In this document: positions 24,051 to 31,292 of the stretch, piece after piece
Layout of the letters: each line of letters starts with the position of its first letter
Position numbering within the stretch: position 1 is the stretch's first letter
Origin: Pirellulales bacterium
GTDB taxonomy: Bacteria; Planctomycetota; Planctomycetia; Pirellulales; Lacipirellulaceae
Direction: 5' to 3'
Assembly: GCA_022448345.1 (NCBI GenBank)
Contig: JAKVCB010000015.1
Span: forward strand, 14,117 to 47,431
DNA: 33,315 bases
Program-made: the position numbers and the translations under genes
The notes under the pieces: model-generated
What the model was told of the DNA's origin: nothing
What the model saw: only the letters and a program-made list of their open reading frames with translations
The model's database searches: none

Positions 24051-26347
24051 TAGCGTTCTCGTTTTTTGCGTCGTTTTCCTGGGTTTCGCTTCTTTTTCTT
24101 TGGGTGGCGTTTGAGTGGTTTAGGATCTCGCTGGAGAAGGCGGAAATCAAGTTCTCTGGCATCGACATCAACTGCTGCCACGGCCACGCGCACTGCATCC
24201 CCCAGCCGAAACTCGTTTCCGGAGCGGAATCCGCTGATGACGTGTCCGGTACGATCGTAGCGATAGTGATCATCGGCAAGTGCAGAAATGTGTATGAACC
24301 CTTCGGCTGGCAACTGGGTGCCCGTAATGAAGAGGCCAAACCGTTCCACTCCCGTGATAATACCATCTAGCTCCAGGCCAATTTTGTTGGTCAAAAAATT
24401 AAGCAGTTTGACTTTGGTAAGTTCTCGCTCTGCCTGGGTAGCCCGCTGTTCACGCTCGCTGCAGTGGTCGCCAGTAGCGATGAGATGATCGATATGTTGC
24501 TCTGGTTTTTTGCCCCGATTCAGGGTGTCAAGGAGGCGATGGATAGTGAGGTCGGGATAGCGGCGAATGGGCGAAGTGAAATGGCAGTAGCAGTCACTCG
24601 AAAGGGCGTAATGCCCTGCTTCATCGGGGCTGTAAACAGCCCGTTGCATCGACCGTAGCACTGCATAATTGACGGCGTGCTCACGCGGATCTCCCCGGAT
24701 TGACTTCAAGAGTCGCTGTAACTCAAACCGGCTTTGCAGGTTGTCTGCTTTCAGGCCCAAGCCACGTACGAACTCGGTCAAGGCCTTTAATTTGCGCGGG
24801 TCAGGATCGCCATGCACCCGCCTTAAGAAAAATACGCCCTGGTCAGACAAACGCTGCGCCACGGCTTCATTGGCTGCCAGCATAAATTCTTCAATGATCT
24901 GGTGACTTTCGGTATTTTCCTCGGCGTGGGCTCCACACACCTGCCCCTGGTCATTAAGGTCGATTTTGACCTGTGGCATCGTGATTTCTAGTGTGCCTCG
25001 CTCGAAACGCCGGTTCCGTAGAATCATGGCCAGTTCGTGCATGCGACCGAGCAGAGCGTGGACTTTTTTGGTCATTTTTAGCGGAGATGCCGAGTCGATA
25101 CCCTTGGATGGAGTTCTTCCGGTCTCTGCCAGGTACTGGTCAACCTGCTCATAGGTAAAACGTTTTCGACTTTTGATTGCGCTCTTGAACACGTCGGTAG
25201 CGACATGGGTTCCATCGGCGGTCATTTCGATCAATGCAGTCATCGCATAGCGAACTTTGTTGGGTTGTAAGCTTGCTAAATTATTGGAAATGACCTCGGG
25301 CAACATCGGGATAACCTTGTCAGGAAGATAGACGCTGGTTGCCCGGTCGTAGGCTTCACGATCAAGCGCCGTTTTGGGGCGGACAAAGTGAGAGACATCG
25401 GCAATGTGGACCCCTAGTAACCAGTGTTCGTCTTTTCTGTTGGGGACCGCGATTCGCTCCAGCGAAATGGCGTCGTCGAAATCGCGAGCATCCTTCGGAT
25501 CCACGGTAATAATGGTTTCGGCAGTAAGATCGCGCCGCCCCCGGCCAATCGATTCGTCGAATTGATCGGCTTGTTGGTGACATGCTTGTATTGTGTTGTC
25601 AGCAAATTCTCCGGGAAGGCTGAATTCGCAGACGATGGACATCGTATCCACCCCCGGCTTTCCTTTGGCGCCGAGGATGTCGACAATGACTCCTTCGCCA
25701 TCACGTACATGCGATGGGAAGCGAACCATTTCAATGACAACCTTGTCATCTGGCTTGACTCCTTTGGCACCCGGATCGCCAACGTAAATTGCGCTCGAAA
25801 AGACTTTTCCGTCAACCTGAACCAGGCCCATGCCGGCCTGTTCGAAGTAGGTACCAACGAACTGGTTCGTGGCCCGCTCGAGCACATCAATGATTCGTCC
25901 TTCAATTTTTCCCATGCGGCCTCGCTTCCCATCGAGTCGCACGCTCACAAAATCACCGTTCGCAGCATCGCCCGTATTTTTGGCAGCGATATAGATATCG
26001 GCATCTTTGTCGGCTGTTGCCCCCATTTCCTCAGGGCGTACAAATCCATAGCCTCCCATGGCTTGTCGAAAAGTTCCTCGCAAATGCCGATTGCCACGTG
26101 TATTGGTCGCTACCCGTCCTTCGGTTGCGAGGGCGGCAACGGGGTGCTTGCGATCAGCCGGGCAGACGAGGTGTCCGGGGCCATAGGCCAACTTGCCCGC
26201 TCGGACAAGTTTCTTAACGATTATTTTCAGTCGCTTTGCAGCATCGTCGACCAGCCCGAGTTTCTTCGCGATGACTTTGGGCTTAACGGGACGATAGTTT
26301 GGCTGATTGACGTGGTTGAGTACCGCGGTGCGGATGTCACTGTCCAT
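24050..26347 (-). CDS. rnr: Ribonuclease R (RNB-family 3'-5' exoribonuclease)
   Basis: A 765-residue RNase II/R family exoribonuclease, normal length about 700-820. The N-terminal winged-helix-like region is followed by two cold-shock OB domains (GGYGFVRPEE at about 98-107), the catalytic RNB domain with DPKDARDFDDAISL at 283-296 (the acidic Mg-binding cluster), and HYALSSDCYCHFTSPIRRYPDL in its second half, then a C-terminal S1 domain (LDGIITGVERFGLFI). The tail is strongly basic (KPLKRHPKKKKRNPGKRRKKRER), as in RNase R, and likely binds structured RNA. It degrades structured RNA processively. It shares strand with the YhaM-like gene 147 bases upstream and the gcv operon downstream. Confidence 0.95.
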   Translation of the reverse strand: MDSDIRTAVLNHVNQPNYRPVKPKVIAKKLGLVDDAAKRLKIIVKKLVRAGKLAYGPGHLVCPADRKHPVAALATEGRVATNTRGNRHLRGTFRQAMGGYGFVRPEEMGATADKDADIYIAAKNTGDAANGDFVSVRLDGKRGRMGKIEGRIIDVLERATNQFVGTYFEQAGMGLVQVDGKVFSSAIYVGDPGAKGVKPDDKVVIEMVRFPSHVRDGEGVIVDILGAKGKPGVDTMSIVCEFSLPGEFADNTIQACHQQADQFDESIGRGRRDLTAETIITVDPKDARDFDDAISLERIAVPNRKDEHWLLGVHIADVSHFVRPKTALDREAYDRATSVYLPDKVIPMLPEVISNNLASLQPNKVRYAMTALIEMTADGTHVATDVFKSAIKSRKRFTYEQVDQYLAETGRTPSKGIDSASPLKMTKKVHALLGRMHELAMILRNRRFERGTLEITMPQVKIDLNDQGQVCGAHAEENTESHQIIEEFMLAANEAVAQRLSDQGVFFLRRVHGDPDPRKLKALTEFVRGLGLKADNLQSRFELQRLLKSIRGDPREHAVNYAVLRSMQRAVYSPDEAGHYALSSDCYCHFTSPIRRYPDLTIHRLLDTLNRGKKPEQHIDHLIATGDHCSEREQRATQAERELTKVKLLNFLTNKIGLELDGIITGVERFGLFITGTQLPAEGFIHISALADDHYRYDRTGHVISGFRSGNEFRLGDAVRVAVAAVDVDARELDFRLLQRDPKPLKRHPKKKKRNPGKRRKKRER

Positions 26348-26494
26348 AGATGAAGGCGATCACAGTGTAGATGCGTGCTATGGGAGAGGGGTGGATTATC
26401 AATACGGCCAGGCTGGAGTGCGATTTCACTGCCGATGATTGGCGGGCCGTTTTAGTGTTGTGCGTGATTTGGGATGATGTCGTGAGGGGCCATG

Positions 26495-27496
26495 TCAATT
26501 TGAAGTACCATGTTTACTCGAGGGGATATTTTTCCAGAGTTTCCGGCCAAGAGATTGCTGGTACTGGGTCCAATGGCTGTCAATATTTGGACAGTCTTTG
26601 ATAAGCTGCGAACAGCTAGCCATTTTGGCGTCGAGGTTATCTAGAAAGTGCAGTGCGATTGCTTCGAGCGTCATCGGGAGCTTAGGACTACCGTACTCGT
26701 ATTGCCCGTGGTGACTGACAATCATGTGTTTGATTTCCAGGACAAGTTCTGGCGATGAAGGTTCACCAGATAGTCGTTCTGCCTCGCGAACCTTTTCATC
26801 CAACATGGAGACACCCATGACCATGTGCCCCAACATTTGACCTTCGTCGGTATATGCAATATCGCGATCGTAGGACAGTTCGTCCGTTTTTGCAGCATCG
26901 TGTAAAAAGGCGCCCAACAGCAATTTGTTCTGGTCAAGTTGCGGATAGTGTGGTGCCACCACCAGCACCAGTTCGAGCAGGCTCAGCACGTGTTCAAGCA
27001 AACCACCCGGGTAGGCGTGGTGGTTTTTCATGCCGGCTGGAGCGCGGGTGAAATTTGCCATGAATTGGGAATCCATGAGATAACATTCAGCCAGGTTGCG
27101 GAGTTCGGGTGTATTGATTTTCCGCAGGATATCGGCGACCCGTTTTGCCATGCTGTCGATTTGTTCTGCTTGGAGCGTGGTAAAATCAGCTTCGTCAAAT
27201 TCATCGGGTCGTGCTTTGCGCAAGCTAGTAGCAATAAATTGCATGTTGCCCTGAAAAAGCTGAGTTGCGCCTTCCACCAGGACATAGTCGCCATTTTCGA
27301 ATGCCTGATACTCGCGTTCGCTGGCATTCCACATTCTGGTTGAGATCGATCCGCTCCGATCTGAAAGTTCTAACTGCAGATAGAGATTCCCATTGCGGTT
27401 TGGGCGCAGTTGTTTATCCGAGGCAAGGAATGCCTGGTGAATTTGTTCATTGTGGGCCAGCTGGCTGACAAAACGACGAGTATCAGTTGCGGTCAT
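26495..27496 (-). CDS. YhaM-like HD-domain 3'-5' exoribonuclease
   Basis: A 333-residue protein with an N-terminal OB-fold domain (about 20-100, GNLYLQLELSDRSGSISTRMW) and a C-terminal HD phosphohydrolase domain (about 155-310). The metal-binding residues are visible as HHAYPGGLLEH at 159-169, HD at 199-200 in AFLHDAAKTDEL, and VSHHGQYEYGSPKLP further on. This arrangement matches YhaM of Firmicutes, a Mn-dependent 3'-5' exoribonuclease that trims RNA ends and can act on DNA; its length (about 310-330) agrees. It lies directly upstream of rnr on the same strand, which supports an RNA-processing role. The precise substrate is inferred from the family. Confidence 0.88.
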   Translation of the reverse strand: MTATDTRRFVSQLAHNEQIHQAFLASDKQLRPNRNGNLYLQLELSDRSGSISTRMWNASEREYQAFENGDYVLVEGATQLFQGNMQFIATSLRKARPDEFDEADFTTLQAEQIDSMAKRVADILRKINTPELRNLAECYLMDSQFMANFTRAPAGMKNHHAYPGGLLEHVLSLLELVLVVAPHYPQLDQNKLLLGAFLHDAAKTDELSYDRDIAYTDEGQMLGHMVMGVSMLDEKVREAERLSGEPSSPELVLEIKHMIVSHHGQYEYGSPKLPMTLEAIALHFLDNLDAKMASCSQLIKDCPNIDSHWTQYQQSLGRKLWKNIPSSKHGTSN

Positions 27497-27920
27497 AGGT
27501 TTTTGAGATCGAGATTACAAGTGTCCTGAACCAAGGAAGGCTCGTTAGCAACCGGGAAGGTTTATTGATAAATTGCCTGCATTGGATGTTGGCCCACTAC
27601 AAAGTTTCCTTGCCAGGCCACTTTGGGGCTGCAGCCGATGTTTGGATTTTGGCGTCTTGGGGAGGAACGACGGGTTCCACCCGACCCGACCGCCAATTGT
27701 AGACTGCCCGGTGAAAAGCGACAACGAGTCTTGTCAGACCGGTGTTTTTTCGTCTGGCAAGTCCGCGATTCTCGTCAGGAGGTGTTTCGCGTAGAATAAT
27801 TCCCAAATCCAGATCAATGCGAACTCGCCTGAACCGGTAGGATAGATCCTCCGTTTCGGTCCAGTCTGGCGACCGGGGTCGCCGGCCGATTACTATCCTC
27901 AGGACCAAATATTTCGTTCT
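27497..27920. other. Divergent promoter region, 424 bases
   Basis: Between the YhaM-like gene (-) and proS (+). It holds two hairpins: CTTGTCAGAC at 27730-27739 with GTCTGGCAAG at 27752-27761 (one G-U pair, 12-base loop with a T-run), and GGCGAC-CGGG-GTCGCC at 27868-27883, 37 bases before the proS ATG. Either could be part of the proS leader, but no T-box or known riboswitch motif is recognised. A possible short minus-strand frame is discussed under rejected items. Confidence 0.45.
27868..27883 (+). promoter_or_regulatory. Hairpin in proS leader
   Basis: GGCGAC CGGG GTCGCC forms a perfect six-base-pair, GC-rich stem with a four-base loop, 37 bases before the proS start. It has no following T-tract, so it is not a simple intrinsic terminator. 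A role in translation or mRNA stability is possible. Confidence 0.3.
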
Positions 27921-29432
27921 ATGAAGACTGCAATCACCCCTACACGAGCCGAAAACTATCCGGAATGGTATCAGCAGGTTGTCAAAGCGGCAGATCTTGC
28001 CGAGACATCTGATGTTCGAGGGTGCATGGTAATTAAACCATGGGGCTACGCGATTTGGGAGAACATCCAACGTGAGCTTGATCGCCAGTTCAAGGCAACC
28101 GGGCACGAAAACGCCTATTTCCCCTTGTTTATTCCGATGAGTTTTCTTGAGAAGGAGGCCGAGCACGTTGAAGGCTTTGCCAAGGAATGTGCCGTTGTGA
28201 CCCATCACAGGCTTGAACCGGATCCGAGCGGTGGGTTGAGACCGGCTCCTTCGGCAGAGCTTGAGGAACCACTTATCGTGCGACCGACAAGTGAAACGAT
28301 CATCGGCGCCACCTTTGCCCGCTGGGTACAGTCTTATCGTGATCTTCCGGTGCTTGTAAACCAGTGGGCCAATGTGGTGCGCTGGGAAATGCGGACAAGA
28401 ATGTTCCTTCGTACGACTGAATTCCTTTGGCAGGAAGGGCATACCGTGCACGCCACTGCCCAAGAGGCCCAGCAGGAGACGCTGCAGATGCTTGACGTCT
28501 ATGCTGACTTTGCCAAGCATCACATGGCAATGCCGGTGATTCGAGGTGAGAAGACTGCCGGAGAGCGGTTTCCAGGCGCGGTGGCGACTTATTCCATTGA
28601 GGCCTTGATGCAAGATTGCAAGGCATTGCAAGCTGGGACATCACATTTCCTGGGCCAGAACTTTGCCAAGGCCCAGGAAATTAAATTCCAGAACGAGGCA
28701 GGTGAATTGGTTTATGCGTGGACCACTTCCTGGGGGGTTTCGACCCGGTTAGTCGGTGGGTTGATTATGACCCATGCGGATGATGACGGGCTGGTATTGC
28801 CACCGCGGCTGGCGCCCGCTCACGTCGTTATTTTGCCGATTTATCGAAATGACGATGAACGGTCTGTAGTGTTACCCTATTGCAACGCGGTGAAAGCCGA
28901 ACTTGAGGCACAAGCCTTTGCTGGCGAACCGGTTCGCGTACGTCTTGATGACCGCGATCTGCGGGGAGGGGAGAAAAAATGGCAATGGGTCAAACGGGGT
29001 GTTCCTATACGGGTTGATGTGGGACCGCGCGACGTTGATGGCGGTGGCGTATTTGTCAGCCGTCGTGACGTGGGTGGAAAAGGGAAGCCATGCCCGCGTG
29101 ACGAATTTGTGGCTACGGTTTCACAAACGCTTGATGAAATCCAGCAAGGTCTCTTTGCGCGGGCACAAGCTCACCGCCAGAAGGCCACCGTCAAGATCGA
29201 TCATTTTGAGGAGTTCAAAGAGTTTTTCGATAATCAGTCCCCAGGTGGATTGGCGGCGTGCCATTTTGTCGATGTGCCAGAGATCGAAGAGAAGCTCAAG
29301 CCGCTTAAAGTTACAGCCCGTTGTATTCCGCTTAAAGGGGATGCAGAATTTGATAACGATGATGGTGGTGGCACCTGTATTTTCACCGGCCAGCCGAGTC
29401 AACGCCGCGGACTGTTTGCAAAAGCTTATTGA
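27921..29432 (+). CDS. proS: Prolyl-tRNA synthetase, archaeal/eukaryotic type
   Basis: A 503-residue class II synthetase charging tRNA-Pro. Its length and order match type 3 (archaeal/eukaryotic-like) ProRS rather than the longer bacterial type with the editing INS domain. Class II motifs are visible: YFPLFIPMSFLEKEAEHVEG near the start, RPTSETIIGATFARWVQSY, motif 2 in VVRWEMRTRMFLRTTEFLW, and motif 3 near GVSTRLVGGLIMTHADD. An anticodon-binding domain follows (VVILPIYRNDDER, VDVGPRDVDGGGVFVSRRD), then the C-terminal extension ending in an aromatic residue (GLFAKAY) as usual. Translation starts at the ATG at 27921; only a weak CAGGA lies upstream. This is the type found in many Planctomycetes. 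Confidence 0.96.
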   Translation: MKTAITPTRAENYPEWYQQVVKAADLAETSDVRGCMVIKPWGYAIWENIQRELDRQFKATGHENAYFPLFIPMSFLEKEAEHVEGFAKECAVVTHHRLEPDPSGGLRPAPSAELEEPLIVRPTSETIIGATFARWVQSYRDLPVLVNQWANVVRWEMRTRMFLRTTEFLWQEGHTVHATAQEAQQETLQMLDVYADFAKHHMAMPVIRGEKTAGERFPGAVATYSIEALMQDCKALQAGTSHFLGQNFAKAQEIKFQNEAGELVYAWTTSWGVSTRLVGGLIMTHADDDGLVLPPRLAPAHVVILPIYRNDDERSVVLPYCNAVKAELEAQAFAGEPVRVRLDDRDLRGGEKKWQWVKRGVPIRVDVGPRDVDGGGVFVSRRDVGGKGKPCPRDEFVATVSQTLDEIQQGLFARAQAHRQKATVKIDHFEEFKEFFDNQSPGGLAACHFVDVPEIEEKLKPLKVTARCIPLKGDAEFDNDDGGGTCIFTGQPSQRRGLFAKAY

Positions 29433-29579
29433 GAAAGAGTGGCAAAACTGTTGGGGGTACGGTCCAGTAGTAACACCCCTGTTTGCGTTCAAGCCTGGAA
29501 GGGCACAGTCCTTCGGCCATTGAGACGGGTAATGTGGTGTGTTGGTCTCTTTTGGCGCGTTTGTTACAGAAGGTCCGTC

Positions 29580-30131
29580 ATGGGAGAAATTACCAAGCCA
29601 TCGCAGGTGCTTTTACTGGTTGCCGTCAGCAGTGGCCACGAAGAGGCATTTACCTGGGCACGCCAGCGGGCATCGCACCAGTTTGGCCAAGTGGCCACGG
29701 CAAGCACCGTTTTTGATTTCAACGAGACCGATTACTACCTGCCCACAATGGGGCCGAATCTCAAAAAGCAGTTTCTCGCATACGACCAACTTGTTGAGCC
29801 AGGCCGCTTGCCCGCAATAAAAAAAATGACCAATGACTGGGAGGCAGAATATGCGGCATTTTGTTCGCATAGTGAATCGCGACCTCTTAACCTGGACCCT
29901 GGTTACCTCACGCTGGCCAAGTTAGTACTTGCTTCGACCAAGGATCATGCCCATCGGATTTATTTAAACGATGGCATCTATGCAGAAGTGACCCTGGCAT
30001 TTCGCCAAGGCGCCTGGAAAAAATTTGAATGGACATTTCCTGACTATCAACGAGAAGATTACCAGCAGTTCTTTTCCGAGTGTCGAGACGACCTCCGTAA
30101 AAAGTTGCGAAGTGGGCATCCCGGCATTTAG
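29580..30131 (+). CDS. DUF4416 family protein
   Basis: A 183-residue protein of the DUF4416 family, function unknown. Typical blocks are FNETDYYLPTMGPNLKKQFL at about 44-63, then LDPGYLTLAKLVLASTKDHAH and RIYLNDGIYAEVTLAF, ending with EWTFPDYQREDYQQFF. The ATG at 29580, with AGAAGG eight bases upstream, gives the family's usual length; the frame is open 47 codons further but those codons are not conserved-looking. It lies between proS and the sugar-phosphate transferase, five bases before the latter's start, so it is probably co-transcribed with it. No catalytic assignment is possible. Confidence 0.9.
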   Translation: MGEITKPSQVLLLVAVSSGHEEAFTWARQRASHQFGQVATASTVFDFNETDYYLPTMGPNLKKQFLAYDQLVEPGRLPAIKKMTNDWEAEYAAFCSHSESRPLNLDPGYLTLAKLVLASTKDHAHRIYLNDGIYAEVTLAFRQGAWKKFEWTFPDYQREDYQQFFSECRDDLRKKLRSGHPGI

Positions 30132-30136
30132 CCAGA

Positions 30137-31282
30137 ATGCCATGGACTGGTTTTATTACTTTTTTACTACTTGCTGCCATGCCTTGGTCCCTTTTTATTG
30201 CCGCAATACCGGCTTTGTTGATCGCATGGTGCGCTGTTGTTGTCATTCGTAGCCGAGCGGAAAGCTGGGGGCTCGTGGCGCAACCGCGAGAGGACCGTTT
30301 TCATAAGCATGCGACTCCGACCGGAGGGGGAATTGCTATCTGGCTGGGTGTGCTTTTGTCGTTTGTCGGTTTGCAACTGGTGTTACAAGCGATGCGGACT
30401 GATGGCATCACAGTTCCTTTTCTAGACCAACACTTGGGTGGTTTGCTCCAGCGATCCTCCCAACTGTGGGTTTTATTGTCTGCTGCCACCGCGATGTTTG
30501 TCCTTGGTTTGATGGATGACCTCCGGGGCCTGGACTGGCGCTTGCGGATTGTGATTCAAACCTTGATTGCCCTGTTTGTTGTGTTACAAGGTTGGCGGTT
30601 AACACTATTTATCGAAAATCCCTGGGTGACCGGTGCGCTTTCGGTTGTGTGGATTGTGGGGATCGTCAACTCCATCAATCTGCTTGACAACATGGATGGT
30701 TTAGCGGCTGGGGTTACCTCGATCGCCGGGTTGATCCTGGTTGCAGTGATGCTACTTGCACCCAATCCTCAATCGCACCAGCCACAGCTTTTTGTGGCCG
30801 GATTTCTGATTGTGTTAATCGGTGCAATTGGGGGTTTTTGGATCCACAACCGGCCTCCAGCCACCATTTTTTTGGGAGACTGTGGGAGCTACTTCATCGG
30901 GTTTTGCCTTGCCATGGCTACCTTGATGGCAACCTTCGCTGGTGGTGATTTGCCGCAACATGCAGTTTTTGCCCCACTCTGCGTGCTTGCTGTGCCAATT
31001 TACGATACGGTTTCGGTAATTACGATTCGTCTTTACCAGGGGAGGAGTCCTTTCGAGGGTGATAAAAACCACTTTTCACACAGGTTGGTTCAGCTCGGCA
31101 TGACTTCTCGTCAGGCCGTGGGTACGATCTACCTTTTAACGGCTGCCTGTGGGTTGGGGGCCTTATTATTGCACCAGGTCAATACCTGGGGGGCAGTGGT
31201 GATTCTACTGATGGTGTTTACCGTTTTGTGCGTGATTGCAATGCTTGAAGGGGTGGCGCGGGTAGGGCGAACAAACCATTGA
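30137..31282 (+). CDS. WecA/MraY-like polyprenyl-phosphate sugar-1-phosphate transferase
   Basis: A 381-residue polytopic membrane enzyme, about ten to eleven helices, of the glycosyltransferase 4 (MraY/WecA/TagO) family. It transfers a sugar-1-phosphate, commonly GlcNAc-1-P, from a UDP-sugar to undecaprenyl phosphate, starting polymer synthesis on the inner membrane. Signature residues are PTGGG at 61-65, the Asp pair Asp127-Asp128 in GLMDDLRG, NLLDNMDG at 181-188, FLGDCGS at 245-251 and HFSHRL at 312-317. WecA-type proteins fit better than MraY because of the HxxHR-like last motif and the neighbouring polymer ligase. It overlaps neither neighbour, lying five bases after DUF4416 and ten bases before the next gene. 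Confidence 0.92.
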   Translation: MPWTGFITFLLLAAMPWSLFIAAIPALLIAWCAVVVIRSRAESWGLVAQPREDRFHKHATPTGGGIAIWLGVLLSFVGLQLVLQAMRTDGITVPFLDQHLGGLLQRSSQLWVLLSAATAMFVLGLMDDLRGLDWRLRIVIQTLIALFVVLQGWRLTLFIENPWVTGALSVVWIVGIVNSINLLDNMDGLAAGVTSIAGLILVAVMLLAPNPQSHQPQLFVAGFLIVLIGAIGGFWIHNRPPATIFLGDCGSYFIGFCLAMATLMATFAGGDLPQHAVFAPLCVLAVPIYDTVSVITIRLYQGRSPFEGDKNHFSHRLVQLGMTSRQAVGTIYLLTAACGLGALLLHQVNTWGAVVILLMVFTVLCVIAMLEGVARVGRTNH

Positions 31283-31292
31283 TCGAAGTAGT

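Noticed and set aside
23962-24366. N-terminal extension of gcvT through the rnr 3' end.
   Set aside because: GcvT family length and the first conserved motif require a start near 23961; the upstream codons are antisense-like or lie in the structured leader and the rnr coding region.
27597-28631. Minus-strand 344-codon frame opposite proS.
   Set aside because: Most of it is antisense to the certain proS gene. Its final part (27597 to about 27820) has a fairly natural translation in the intergenic gap, but there is no ribosome binding site or domain, so it is left as a possible small ORF only.
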